A stretch of 64,000 nt of DNA from Bdellovibrio bacteriovorus (GTDB lineage: Bacteria; Bdellovibrionota; Bdellovibrionia; Bdellovibrionales; Bdellovibrionaceae), in assembly GCF_001592745.1 (NCBI RefSeq), contig NZ_LUKD01000001.1, positions 937,384-1,001,383 of the forward strand, read 5' to 3'. A program made the position numbers and the translations under genes. The first letter of the stretch is position 1, and every line of letters starts with the position of its first letter. The notes under the pieces were generated by a model. The model was not told the origin of the DNA, ran no database searches, and saw nothing but the letters and a program-made list of their open reading frames with translations. Below are positions 35,446-44,316 of the stretch, piece after piece.

Positions 35446-37647
35446 GTGGAAATCAAAATCACCAATCGCTTGATTCAGGGAATCTTTGCCCTTGGCACTA
35501 TCGTCACACTTTCAATTCTTGTTTTAAACTTTCTTTCTTTGCGCGATTATCGTCGCTCCATTCGTGAACAGGAAAAAAGCGAAGCTCTTATCGTCGTCAT
35601 GGATGAGCTGGTAAAAACCGTGGTCGACTTAGAAACCGGTCAACGTGGATACATTCTAACTTCCAATAGTGAATTCCTTGAGCCTTACGATAAAGCGCGC
35701 ATTCATATTCCTCGCCACTTAGATGCTTTGGATCAGGGAGTCCCGCCGGATATTAAAAGCATGGTGGAATACAAAGAAATCCGTGGGCTCGTCACTAAAA
35801 AAATCGAACTGTCGCGTGAAATGATTGCCCTTGTGAATACGGGCCAAGCTAAAAAGGCTCAAGACAAAGTGCGCTCGGGTCAAGGAAAAGAAGTGATGGA
35901 TCAACTTCGCGCCGCCGTCGACGCGGTCAAAGGTGTGGAGCGAGCCAAAGTCGACGAACATCGCAAAATCGCAGAATCCAAAGGACGTATCAACCGTGAT
36001 TGGACCATTCTTGGGAGCGGACTTTGTTTTGCGATTATTGTTCTAGCGTATCTTCTGACGGACATGGAAAATCGCCGTCGCACCAAGGTCGAACAAGAAC
36101 TAGCGCTTGCGAAAGATGCCGCTGTTGAAGCTTCTAAACACAAGTCGGAATTCTTGGCCAATATGAGTCACGAAATTCGCACACCGATGAATGGTATTCT
36201 AGGAATGTCTGAAGTGATGCTAGCAGAGATGCCTGAGGGAAGTCAGCGCAGCAAACTAGAGAAAATTCGTGATGCCGGTATGGCTTTACTCACCTTGATC
36301 AATGGAATTTTAGATCTTTCTAAAATTGAATCGGGAAAATTGGAACTGGAAGAAAACTACTTTGAACTCCCGAAGCTCGTTCAGGAAGTTTATAATACTT
36401 TGGAATACTCTGCGAAATCCAAAGGACTGGAATTTGAAACTTCGATTTCAGATAATACTCCTCGTTCCTTTTCTGGAGATGCCCTTCGCATCCGACAAAT
36501 TCTTATCAACCTTTTAGGAAATTCCATCAAGTTTAGCTCTTCCGGCAAAGTCGCCTTGCGAATCAGTTCTTACCGAGCGGAAAGTTCAAAAACCATGTTG
36601 CAAGTGCAGGTCTCAGACAATGGGCCTGGCATGACTGAAGACACCGTAAAAAAACTTTTTGTGCCTTTTGAGCAAGGGGACAAAAGCACCACACGAAAAT
36701 ACGGTGGAACTGGTTTAGGACTATCCATCACAAAAAAACTTGTGGATCTTATGGGTGGAAAGATAGATGTGGAAAGCAAGATAGGAGAAGGCACATCCTT
36801 TTGGATAAACATTCCTCTCGAAGCGGTGAATTCCATGCCGAGCACCAACCACCCAACGTCACCCGTGACGTCGGCTTTCTTATCCTCATTGGCCCCTTTA
36901 AAAGTTTTGGTTGCCGAAGACAACGCCACAAACCAAGAAGTGATCAAGGTTATGCTGAGACGTCTGGGGCATACATTTACCGTCGTCGAAAACGGTCGCG
37001 AAGCCATCGCGGCTTACGAAAAAGAAAAGCCCGATGTCATTTTAATGGACTGTCACATGCCGGAAATGGACGGTTATGAAGCTGCCAAACAGATTACGAC
37101 GGAACAAGGGACCCTATGGAGCCAAGGTGTTCCGGTGATCGCTGTCACCGCCAATGCCGTTCGCGGAGACAAAGAAGACTGCATGCGTGCAGGGATGTGT
37201 GACTATCTCTCTAAACCTCTGACCATGAATGAACTGGATGATAAACTCGCGATGTGGTCGCCAAAACTTGACGCCGTAGACACCCAGATTATTGATCCCC
37301 GCGCGATGGAACGTCTTCGTCAAATCAGCGAAACACAAGCACCTGTTCTAATGGCCCAGATACGTGGTGAATGGCTTAAAGAGGCCCCCGAATCTTTAGA
37401 GAAGATGAAAGTACTTATCGAGCAATCGGCATGGAGCGATGTCAGTAAAACCGCTCATCATTTAAAGTCTACCTGCGCGAATGCGGGCTTCCGGCGTATG
37501 ACTCAATTCTGCTCTAAAATTGAAGAAGACATCGCTTCAAATAAGTTTGATGAAGTCATGTATCTGTTTTTACAACTGCGTTCTGAATATAAACTTGCGT
37601 GTTTGCATTTAGAAAGGGAGACTAGAAATCAAGGTCTGGCATCTTAG
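35446..37647 (+). CDS. Hybrid histidine kinase with CHASE3 sensor, receiver and HPt domains
   Basis: The 733-residue protein starts at a GTG with AAAGGG 5 bases upstream. It has two transmembrane helices (about 10-30 and 185-205) around a CHASE3 sensor containing ETGQRGYILTSNSEFLEPY. A HisKA domain follows (MSHEIRTPMNGILGMS), a complete ATPase domain (NLLGNSIKFSSSG, DNGPGM, GGTGLGLSITKK), a receiver domain (VLMAEDN-type start VAEDNATNQE, acceptor Asp in ILMDCHMPEMDG), and a C-terminal HPt with His in AHHLKSTCANAG. A full four-step phosphorelay is thus in one protein. A single-receiver gene follows 9 bases later. Confidence 0.95.
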   Translation: MEIKITNRLIQGIFALGTIVTLSILVLNFLSLRDYRRSIREQEKSEALIVVMDELVKTVVDLETGQRGYILTSNSEFLEPYDKARIHIPRHLDALDQGVPPDIKSMVEYKEIRGLVTKKIELSREMIALVNTGQAKKAQDKVRSGQGKEVMDQLRAAVDAVKGVERAKVDEHRKIAESKGRINRDWTILGSGLCFAIIVLAYLLTDMENRRRTKVEQELALAKDAAVEASKHKSEFLANMSHEIRTPMNGILGMSEVMLAEMPEGSQRSKLEKIRDAGMALLTLINGILDLSKIESGKLELEENYFELPKLVQEVYNTLEYSAKSKGLEFETSISDNTPRSFSGDALRIRQILINLLGNSIKFSSSGKVALRISSYRAESSKTMLQVQVSDNGPGMTEDTVKKLFVPFEQGDKSTTRKYGGTGLGLSITKKLVDLMGGKIDVESKIGEGTSFWINIPLEAVNSMPSTNHPTSPVTSAFLSSLAPLKVLVAEDNATNQEVIKVMLRRLGHTFTVVENGREAIAAYEKEKPDVILMDCHMPEMDGYEAAKQITTEQGTLWSQGVPVIAVTANAVRGDKEDCMRAGMCDYLSKPLTMNELDDKLAMWSPKLDAVDTQIIDPRAMERLRQISETQAPVLMAQIRGEWLKEAPESLEKMKVLIEQSAWSDVSKTAHHLKSTCANAGFRRMTQFCSKIEEDIASNKFDEVMYLFLQLRSEYKLACLHLERETRNQGLAS

Positions 37648-37656
37648 GGGTGGTTC

Positions 37657-38058
37657 GTGGAAAATAAAAATTTCAGCAAAGTACGTGTGTTAATTAGTGA
37701 TGACAACACCACCGATCGAATGATTCTTGCTGCCGCCCTGAATGAACTTGGTTTTCAGAATGTGATTCAGGCAGAAGATGGCGCTGTCGCATTGGCAAAA
37801 ATCGAGCGAGCCCACGATATGGGTGCAAGTATCAATCTTCTTTTCTTGGATTGGCAAATGCCAAAGCGTAACGGCCTCAGTCTTTTGACAGATCTGCGTC
37901 GTTCTCAGCGCCATAAAAATATCAAGATCGTGATGACGACTAATGTGGCTGATGAAAAGTCAGTTAAAGAGGCGCTCAATCAAGGCTTGGATGCTTATAT
38001 TATAAAGCCTCTTTCTCTGGATACATTGAAAGCCAAGCTTCTTGCGATGGAGCTTTAG
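37657..38058 (+). CDS. Single-domain response regulator (CheY-like)
   Basis: The 133-residue receiver has no output domain. The acidic pocket is in VLISDDNTTDRM, the phospho-acceptor Asp in LFLDWQMPKRNG, the Thr in MTTNVADEKS, and the Lys in IIKPLSLD. The start is the GTG at 37657 with AGGGGTGG just upstream. It probably receives phosphate from the preceding hybrid kinase HPt, or acts as a phosphate sink. The output is unknown. Confidence 0.94.
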   Translation: MENKNFSKVRVLISDDNTTDRMILAAALNELGFQNVIQAEDGAVALAKIERAHDMGASINLLFLDWQMPKRNGLSLLTDLRRSQRHKNIKIVMTTNVADEKSVKEALNQGLDAYIIKPLSLDTLKAKLLAMEL

Positions 38059-38113
38059 GGCGCCTTCCTGACTGTTGCCAGCGACAATGAAATCCCGTTC
38101 CTAGTTGCTCCAA

Positions 38114-38136
38114 CGTTTTCTAAAGTAAAGAAAACG
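38114..38136. promoter_or_regulatory. Inverted repeat in the DUF1254 gene promoter region, candidate operator
   Basis: CGTTTTCT and AGAAAACG form a perfect 8-bp inverted repeat around a 7-base A/T-rich spacer, ending 11 bases before the start codon at 38147. Position and symmetry suggest a repressor or activator site. Confidence 0.45.
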
Positions 38137-38146
38137 AGGAGTTGTT

Positions 38147-39490
38147 ATGAAACTCAAAAAGTCATTGATAGCCTTCTGCCTCCTGTTCCTTTCTCCGCTG
38201 AGTTTGTTAGCGCAAAATAATCAAAACACGATCAGCGATAAGGATATTGTGGATGCTTATCACTATTTCATTGGACGATTGTTGGTGCTGCGCCAAGAAC
38301 ATATCGACTTTAAAGATGGTGGTTTTAAGTGGAATGAAATTTATCACCGTGAACCGGGCGGAGTTACTTGGGCGAATCCGAATCTAGATGTCGTTTACAG
38401 CGAAGCGTGGCTGGCGCTAGATCCGAAAACTTGCGTGCTTGTGGATATACCGAAAATTGATAAAAGATATTACACCTTTCAGGTCTTGAATAGTTGGGGC
38501 GAAACACTTTCCAACATCAACGAAAGGACGTTCCCACGACGTCCTTATGGTAAGTTTGCATACTGCCAAGAAAATGCGGCCGTAAAAATCCCTTCCAGCA
38601 CTGAGCGCATCAATGTTGTAGGAAATAAATTTCGTGTCCTAGCCAGAATTGAGATTGGAAAAAGCCAAAAAGAAGCCGTAAGCCTTCAGAAGCGGATTAA
38701 AATTACTCCAACGGCGGTCGCCCAAGTTGAAACACCGGTGCAAATTCCTCTTTTTTCAAATAAGGAACTCCCGACAGTAGTGGCATTTGAAAATGCCGAA
38801 GCCATTCTAAAAAGCGAACCGGATACCAACGATGGAATGGTTCCTTTGCAAGAAAAAACATTGTTGATCAGTCGCAATTTAGGTGATGAAGCGTTCCGAG
38901 CAAGAGTCGATGAAGTCATACGTAAAGAGGCCATTCCGTCTTTCTTGCGCGCTCTGGTCAGCGAGGGCACACATAAAAATGGTTGGGGCGCCACACCAGC
39001 CGCAGGAAAGTATGGCAGTAACTACCTTTGGCGTTCCCTTGTGAACTACGGAGGAATATGGGCGAATACTTCGGAAGAGGTTGTTTACTATCGTACAAAT
39101 ACGGACGGCACGAATACGCCTTTGAATGGCAGCGAAACTTACACTATGACTTTTCCCGCAGATCAACTGCCACAGACCTTGGTAAAATTCTTTTGGTCCG
39201 TCATTGTTGTCGACAGCGAAAAGTTTTTAGTGGTGCCCAACCCTTTAAAAAAATACTTGGTGAACAGCCAGTCAAAATTGCAGAAGAACAAGGATGGCTC
39301 TTTAACAATCGTCTTCGCGAATAAACAGCCGAAAAATTATCCACAAACAAATTGGCTGCCCACACCTGCAAAAGCCAACTATCATCTGACATTCCGTTTT
39401 TACGGCCCAGAACTTCCGGTGGTCAAAGGACAGTATTTCCCGCCACCACTGCAAAAAGTCACAACATCCCTTTCCAAAAATGAACTTTGA
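38147..39490 (+). CDS. Exported DUF1254/DUF1214 protein
   Basis: The 447-residue protein has a signal peptide (MKLKKSLIAFCLLFLSPLSL, cleaved near LLAQ). It contains the DUF1254 region (GGVTWANPNLDVVYSEAWLA, then YYTFQVLNSWGE) and a C-terminal DUF1214-like domain (TYTMTFPADQLPQTLVKFFW). The function of the family is poorly known; members are secreted. An AGGAG ribosome site precedes the start. A candidate operator lies upstream and a strong terminator follows, so it is transcribed alone. Confidence 0.9.
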   Translation: MKLKKSLIAFCLLFLSPLSLLAQNNQNTISDKDIVDAYHYFIGRLLVLRQEHIDFKDGGFKWNEIYHREPGGVTWANPNLDVVYSEAWLALDPKTCVLVDIPKIDKRYYTFQVLNSWGETLSNINERTFPRRPYGKFAYCQENAAVKIPSSTERINVVGNKFRVLARIEIGKSQKEAVSLQKRIKITPTAVAQVETPVQIPLFSNKELPTVVAFENAEAILKSEPDTNDGMVPLQEKTLLISRNLGDEAFRARVDEVIRKEAIPSFLRALVSEGTHKNGWGATPAAGKYGSNYLWRSLVNYGGIWANTSEEVVYYRTNTDGTNTPLNGSETYTMTFPADQLPQTLVKFFWSVIVVDSEKFLVVPNPLKKYLVNSQSKLQKNKDGSLTIVFANKQPKNYPQTNWLPTPAKANYHLTFRFYGPELPVVKGQYFPPPLQKVTTSLSKNEL

Positions 39491-39504
39491 ATTTCGGTTA
39501 ATCA

Positions 39505-39538
39505 AAAAGGCAGATTTCTTAAATCTGCCTTTTTTTTA
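39505..39538 (+). terminator. Rho-independent terminator after the DUF1254 gene
   Basis: The perfect stem AAGGCAGATTT / AAATCTGCCTT has a 3-base loop and is followed by a T run. It begins 15 bases after the stop codon. Confidence 0.9.
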
Positions 39539-39653
39539 ATCATGACGAGGAATATCTCGAATTTTTATCAGGTCTAGTTTCCAAAAAGGCGGCATTTTTT
39601 TCCATTCCCCGTCCAGTTTTATGGTCCTGAAAGCCTTACCTGGCGCGGATTTT

Positions 39654-39683
39654 TTGACAGTCCCGTCAAAAATACCCTAAGCT
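39654..39683 (+). promoter_or_regulatory. Possible sigma-70-type promoter of the NtrC-type regulator gene
   Basis: A perfect -35 hexamer TTGACA (39654-39659) is followed after 18 bases by TAAGCT (39678-39683). The -10 is only a partial match, so this is tentative. The leader to the ATG at 39732 would be about 40 bases. Confidence 0.4.
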
Positions 39684-39731
39684 TTAGAAAGTACTGAATC
39701 AGTACAAGAACCCACCATGGAAGGAAGGTTC

Positions 39732-41135
39732 ATGCGAAGCCAAAGAGTCCTAATATTAGATGACGAGTCCTCCTTAAGAACCGCACTTTTTAGAGTGCTT
39801 GATCGCAAAGGCCTGAACGTCATCACTGCCAACAAAATCGAAGAAGCCAAAGTTTTGTGCCAGGGTGATACTCCCATCGATTTAGCTATTGTTGATTTGA
39901 ATCTTCCCGATGGCGACGGCATTGAATTCATGACTCATCTTAAATCTCTAAGTCCGGCGACCGAAGTCATCATTCTGACGGGTCATGCGACCATCGAATC
40001 CGCTATTCGCGCAACACAAAAAGGGGCCTTCCACTTCGTCACGAAGCCTTTCAATCTTGAAGAACTGATGAGCTTGATTGAAAAAGCTCTGACTCACAAA
40101 AAACTTCAGCAAGAAAATCAGCAGCTTCGTTCTGAATTGAACAAGAAATATAAATTCGATCAAATCGTCGGAAACTCTGATCAAATTCAAAACGTATTGC
40201 GCTTGATTGAAAGAGTGGCTGATTCCGATTCGACAGTTCTTGTGACTGGTGAATCAGGAACCGGTAAAGAACTTATCGCACGCGCGATTCACTATAACTC
40301 TCCACGCGCGCAAGGTCCTTTCATTCCTATCAACTGTGGCGCCATTCCTGCGGAACTTTTGGAAAGTGAACTTTTCGGACACATCAAAGGGGCTTTCACT
40401 GGCGCAATTGCCAATCGCGTAGGCCGTTTTGAAATGGCCGATGGCGGAACGATCTTCCTAGACGAAATCGGAGATCTAGAGCCGTCTTTGCAAGTGAAAC
40501 TTCTTCGTGCTTTGCAGGAACGCAGCTTTGAACCTGTAGGCTCTACTAAAACCGTGACCGTGAATGTGCGCGTGATCGCAGCGACAAATATCAATTTGGA
40601 AGAGGCTGTAGATAACGGTCGATTCCGTGAAGATCTTTTCTATCGCTTGAATGTCATTCCGTTGCCAGTTCCGGCGTTGCGTGAACGTAAAACAGATATC
40701 CCTTTGTTATTGAACCATTTCATGGAAATTTTCAATAAGAGCAAAGGCCGTGGTCTTTCAGGTATTACTCCAGACGCTTTAGATTGCCTCGTGAACTACG
40801 CTTGGCCCGGAAATATCCGTGAACTTGAAAATCTTGTTGAGCGCATGACCATTCTTAAAGGCCAAGGACAGATTGATATTTCTGACCTTCCATTGAAGTA
40901 CAAGTCCGGCAAAACTGCTTCTTCCGAAGTCGGTGGTTTGGAAATTCCAGATGCAGGCATGGACTTTAACTCGGCTGTCGATGCCTATGAAAACGCGTTG
41001 ATCTTAAAAGCGCTTGAAAAAACCGGTTGGAACCGCAACCAAGCGGCGGCTCTTTTAAGACTGAACCGCACAACTTTGGTGGAGAAGATCAAAAAGAAAG
41101 GTCTTATCCCGCCGAACGAAATCACTCCCACATAA
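39732..41135 (+). CDS. NtrC-family sigma-54-dependent response regulator
   Basis: The protein is 467 residues from the ATG at 39732, with AAGGAAGG 4 bases upstream (the ATG at 39717 is less likely). It has an N-terminal receiver with acceptor Asp in AIVDLNLPDGDG and Lys in FVTKPF. The AAA domain has Walker A GESGTGKE, intact GAFTGA, Walker B FLDEIGDLE, and FREDLFYRLNV. A C-terminal Fis-type helix-turn-helix follows (NRNQAAALLRLNRTTLVEKI). Complete and normal, so it can activate sigma-54 promoters. No cognate kinase is adjacent on the same transcript, though kinases lie 2-6 kb upstream. Confidence 0.96.
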   Translation: MRSQRVLILDDESSLRTALFRVLDRKGLNVITANKIEEAKVLCQGDTPIDLAIVDLNLPDGDGIEFMTHLKSLSPATEVIILTGHATIESAIRATQKGAFHFVTKPFNLEELMSLIEKALTHKKLQQENQQLRSELNKKYKFDQIVGNSDQIQNVLRLIERVADSDSTVLVTGESGTGKELIARAIHYNSPRAQGPFIPINCGAIPAELLESELFGHIKGAFTGAIANRVGRFEMADGGTIFLDEIGDLEPSLQVKLLRALQERSFEPVGSTKTVTVNVRVIAATNINLEEAVDNGRFREDLFYRLNVIPLPVPALRERKTDIPLLLNHFMEIFNKSKGRGLSGITPDALDCLVNYAWPGNIRELENLVERMTILKGQGQIDISDLPLKYKSGKTASSEVGGLEIPDAGMDFNSAVDAYENALILKALEKTGWNRNQAAALLRLNRTTLVEKIKKKGLIPPNEITPT

Positions 41136-41144
41136 CTTACATAG

Positions 41145-41178
41145 AAGAAAGCCCGCCAAAAGCGGGCTTTCTTGTTTT
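41145..41178 (+). terminator. Terminator after the NtrC-type gene
   Basis: The strong stem AGAAAGCCCGC / GCGGGCTTTCT has a short loop and a T-rich tail. A-rich sequence on the other side may let it act on the opposing BON gene as well. Confidence 0.88.
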
Positions 41179-41212
41179 GGGCTGAACTGCGTCCCTCACT
41201 ACGATTGAAACT

Positions 41213-41629
41213 TTATTCCTTAATCAAAACTTTATTATTCACAGAGTTAATGCCTTCGACAGCCATCACTTTCTGACGAATCGATTCTTTTTCTTCAGGT
41301 GAAGCCGCTTGACCCTGCAAAGTCGCACGTCCATTCTGGACACGAATATTTACGTTGCGGGCTTCGGATGATAGTGATGTATCGCTTTGCAAACTTCGGC
41401 GAGCCATAGCTTGAATTTCGGAATCAGATTTAGCTGGCATATTCATCGCCGAATCTCCAGCAGGCATGGATGTCGCAGTGCTTGTTGCTTCACTATCAAC
41501 TCCTGTGGGTGCTGATTCGTACATAGAGTCACGGTCATAAGAATGTTTCGCTTTATCATCGGAAGTGTCAGCGAATGCTGTGCCACCTAAAACAGTCAGA
41601 GCTAATAATGTCACAAGTTGCGTTTTCAT
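41213..41629 (-). CDS. Exported BON-domain protein
   Basis: The 138-residue protein has a signal peptide (MKTQLVTLLALTVLGGTAFA), a Ser/Thr/Met-rich linker, and one BON domain at about 72-138 (NVNIRVQNGRATLQGQAASP, then VEGINSVNNKVLI). BON domains bind lipid or membrane and are common in periplasmic stress proteins such as OsmY. A good promoter lies just upstream. Confidence 0.9.
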   Translation of the reverse strand: MKTQLVTLLALTVLGGTAFADTSDDKAKHSYDRDSMYESAPTGVDSEATSTATSMPAGDSAMNMPAKSDSEIQAMARRSLQSDTSLSSEARNVNIRVQNGRATLQGQAASPEEKESIRQKVMAVEGINSVNNKVLIKE

Positions 41630-41664
41630 TAGATCCTCCTCGTTGTTCTTCTTTTAACAATTTC

Positions 41665-41693
41665 ATTGTACCCCCGGATCTCCTTTTACACAA
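41665..41693 (-). promoter_or_regulatory. Promoter of the BON-domain gene
   Basis: On the minus strand TTGTGT and TACAAT are spaced by 17 bases. The -10 differs from TATAAT at one position. Transcription would start about 30 bases before the ATG, whose leader carries AGGAGG. Confidence 0.6.
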
Positions 41694-41862
41694 AAAATCT
41701 GCAACATTTGCGAACTGCCACTTGCCGAAAGCGGTATTCATTTCAACCGCGAAAAGAAAAAGGATCTGGCCTTGAACCGGACAGGTTCCTTTCCCGCTAC
41801 ACAATGTGACTTCTCTCAAATCGCGCGGATCTTTGCAGAAGCTTTCCGACAAGGAGACCATT

Positions 41863-42357
41863 ATGAAAAAACTCATTTTTACTTTTGTCTTGTTCACCGC
41901 ACTCAATTCGCAGGCGGCACTTCCTTTAGACTTAACGCCGTCTTTACAAAATTTGAGAAATGAGTGTCAGCGAACCGAAGAAGACTTTCCTGATTTCGCC
42001 TGTCTGAAGTTTGAATTCTTTCAAAGCAGCCCCGAAAGAATAGAAGAAGACCTTCAGGCCCTAATTGAGATGAACGAATACAATCTTCAAAGAACAAGTT
42101 CGTCAGAAATGCTCCGCCTTTTAATGGCCTCCATGGACGCTCAGATTTATCGTTACCAAAAAAAGGAACACGTAGAAGCCTTACGCAGATTGAAAGCTAA
42201 AAATCACTGGGAGCTTTTGAAAGCCAAAAAGGATTTAGACCGTTTTATGTGGGATCCTCACACCTACTGGTACCCCAGCGTGAATGCGATGAGCTTTATC
42301 GCCATAAATCAAAGTCGGAGTGTGATCGCCGTGATTTCTCACGGCGAAAGAAATTAA
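41863..42357 (+). CDS. Small exported protein of unknown function
   Basis: The protein is 164 residues from the ATG at 41863, with AAGGAG 6 bases upstream. The frame opens earlier at 41806 without a ribosome site. The signal peptide is MKKLIFTFVLFTALNSQAA. The mature part is charged and helical (RIEEDLQALIEMNEYNLQ, VEALRRLKAKNHWELLKAKK), with two Cys near its start (NECQRTEEDFPDFACLKF). No family recognised. It is convergent with the agmatinase-like gene, 1 base away. Confidence 0.75.
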   Translation: MKKLIFTFVLFTALNSQAALPLDLTPSLQNLRNECQRTEEDFPDFACLKFEFFQSSPERIEEDLQALIEMNEYNLQRTSSSEMLRLLMASMDAQIYRYQKKEHVEALRRLKAKNHWELLKAKKDLDRFMWDPHTYWYPSVNAMSFIAINQSRSVIAVISHGERN

Positions 42358-42358
42358 T

Positions 42359-43294
42359 TTATTTATTCTTCGGGAACAGATGGAGCATTTCAAACAAGGC
42401 ATCCATCCCCGCCAAGGCAGTAATATCGCCATGGTCAAAAGGTGGAGAGATCTCTACCACATCCCCGCCCACAAGATTTGGAATCTTCAAGGCGCGGAAG
42501 ATACGTTGAACTTCATAAGTCGTAAGGCCTCCGGGAACGGGCGTTCCTGTTCCTGGAGCACAGCTTGGATCCAAATTGTCGATGTCGTAACTAATGTAAG
42601 TTGGCGTATCGTCAAAAACAGGAAGCGTGCGCAAAAATTCGTTCAACGGTTGATTGCGAACATCATCGACCGTGATAACACGAATGCCGTTGGCACGAAC
42701 GAAATTCAAATCGTCCCCTCCGGCAAGCGGGCCGCGAATTCCGATTTGCACCATCTTCTTCGGATCCACTAAACCTTCTTCGACCGCATGGCGAGCAAAA
42801 GCACCATGATGATATTCACAGCCCCACGCCGCTGGGTAAGTATCTAAGTGCGCATCAAAGTGAATGAACGCCAATGGCTTGCCGTATTTTTTACGAAGAG
42901 CCCGTAACACAGGAAGCGTTGTTGAGTGATCTCCGCCCACAGCTAAAAAACGTTTGTTGTGATTTAAAATTTCAGTCACAAATTTTTCAATACGCTCGTA
43001 GGTCTGCCCCTGATCAATGGGTACCGTTGGACAGTCGCCGATATCAGCAACTTTTAAGTTTTCAAAAAAGTTTTCAGCACGGGTCATATGGAAGCCACGT
43101 CCCAAAGCCGAAACTTCGCGTAATTTTGTTGGCGCAAAGCGCGCCCCTGGTCGGTAGGAAACTCCCCCATCGTAAGGAATGCCAAAGATTCCAACTTCAT
43201 AGTCGGCTTCTAATGAAACGTAGGGCAACCGGAAGAAAGTCTTGATCGCAGAAAAACGGGGAAACTCACGTCCGCTTAAGGGTTTGTATTCCAT
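42359..43294 (-). CDS. speB: Agmatinase/arginase-family ureohydrolase, probably agmatinase
   Basis: The 311-residue protein has the manganese-binding motifs of the ureohydrolase family: GGDHSTTLPV, HFDAHLDTY, and SYDIDNLDPSCAPGTGTPVP. Agmatinase (agmatine to putrescine and urea) is the likeliest member by length and the GGLTTYEV end. Guanidinobutyrase or a related enzyme cannot be excluded. It is divergent from mutY with 38 bases between starts. Confidence 0.88.
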   Translation of the reverse strand: MEYKPLSGREFPRFSAIKTFFRLPYVSLEADYEVGIFGIPYDGGVSYRPGARFAPTKLREVSALGRGFHMTRAENFFENLKVADIGDCPTVPIDQGQTYERIEKFVTEILNHNKRFLAVGGDHSTTLPVLRALRKKYGKPLAFIHFDAHLDTYPAAWGCEYHHGAFARHAVEEGLVDPKKMVQIGIRGPLAGGDDLNFVRANGIRVITVDDVRNQPLNEFLRTLPVFDDTPTYISYDIDNLDPSCAPGTGTPVPGGLTTYEVQRIFRALKIPNLVGGDVVEISPPFDHGDITALAGMDALFEMLHLFPKNK

Positions 43295-43332
43295 ATTGAC
43301 TCCTCAAATACCGTACGACTACATTACCGCGG

Positions 43333-44316
43333 ATGAGCTCAAATTACGACTACAAACTCGACCACAAGCAACTTACGCAATGGTACAAAAAAAACCAGCG
43401 CGCCCTTCCCTGGAGAGAAAACAAAGACCCTTATCGTATTTGGCTTTCAGAAGTTATGTTGCAACAAACAACCGTTGTTGCGGTCATTCCTTACTTCGAA
43501 AAATTTCTTAAGAAGTTCCCGACGGTGCAGGACCTGGCTCAGGCTCCTGAAAATGAAGTCCTCGAAGCTTGGGCGGGCTTAGGTTATTACTCTCGTGCCC
43601 GCAATCTTCACAAAGCCGCTAAAGCTTTGGCGGAAAATGGTTTTCCTAAAACAGCTGCAGAACTTTTAGAGCTTCCTGGTTTCGGCCCGTATACGTCCCG
43701 TGCCGTTGCCAGCATTGCTTTCGGAGAAAAAGTCGGCGTTCTAGATGGCAACGTTATTCGCGTGCTTTCACGTCGCTATGGTTTGAAACTAGAATGGTGG
43801 AACAACAAAGGCCGCGAGACTCTGCAAAAAATCTCTGACGAGCTGTCGTTGTTAGGAAACGCGGACGTTGTTAACCAAGGCCTGATGGAGCTAGGGGCCA
43901 CGGTATGTACACCCCAAAAAGTGACCTGCATGTTGTGTCCGTGGGTGAATACGTGTGTGTCACGTGAAAAAAATCTAGTTGAGAAATTACCTCTAAAAAA
44001 ACCACGCAAAGAAAGTGAAGTCTGGGTCTGGAAGCCCTTCGTCGCGATCAAAGACCGGAAGGTCGCCTTGGTGAAAAACGACTATGCGCCGTTCTTGAAA
44101 GGACAGATGATTTTCCCTGGAGAAATCGCCATGGAAAAAAACAAGCCCAAGGACTATGATGTCAAACACAACATCACACATCATGATATCTTTATTCAGA
44201 TTCATTCGAAAAAATCCGTTAGTGGTAAGAACATCGAATGGGTGGAACTTAAAGAACTGAAGAAGGTCAACCCTTCCTCCCTGTTACAGAAAGTGCTGCA
44301 TAAGGTAGATATATGA
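43333..44316 (+). CDS. mutY: A/G-specific adenine glycosylase MutY
   Basis: The 327-residue enzyme has the helix-hairpin-helix region ELLELPGFGPYTSRAVASIA, catalytic Glu in SEVMLQQTTV and Asp in VLDGNVIRVLSRR. The 4Fe-4S cluster Cys pattern is C-x6-C-x2-C-x5-C (CTPQKVTCMLCPWVNTC). It removes adenine mispaired with 8-oxoguanine. The C-terminal NUDIX-like domain is short but present. It overlaps the next gene by 4 bases. Confidence 0.95.
   Translation: MSSNYDYKLDHKQLTQWYKKNQRALPWRENKDPYRIWLSEVMLQQTTVVAVIPYFEKFLKKFPTVQDLAQAPENEVLEAWAGLGYYSRARNLHKAAKALAENGFPKTAAELLELPGFGPYTSRAVASIAFGEKVGVLDGNVIRVLSRRYGLKLEWWNNKGRETLQKISDELSLLGNADVVNQGLMELGATVCTPQKVTCMLCPWVNTCVSREKNLVEKLPLKKPRKESEVWVWKPFVAIKDRKVALVKNDYAPFLKGQMIFPGEIAMEKNKPKDYDVKHNITHHDIFIQIHSKKSVSGKNIEWVELKELKKVNPSSLLQKVLHKVDI

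Noticed and set aside
39640-39660. TGGCGCG upstream of the NtrC-type gene as a second sigma-54 promoter
   Set aside because: The -12 GC element is missing at the required spacing; the overlapping TTGACA is a better candidate for a sigma-70 type.
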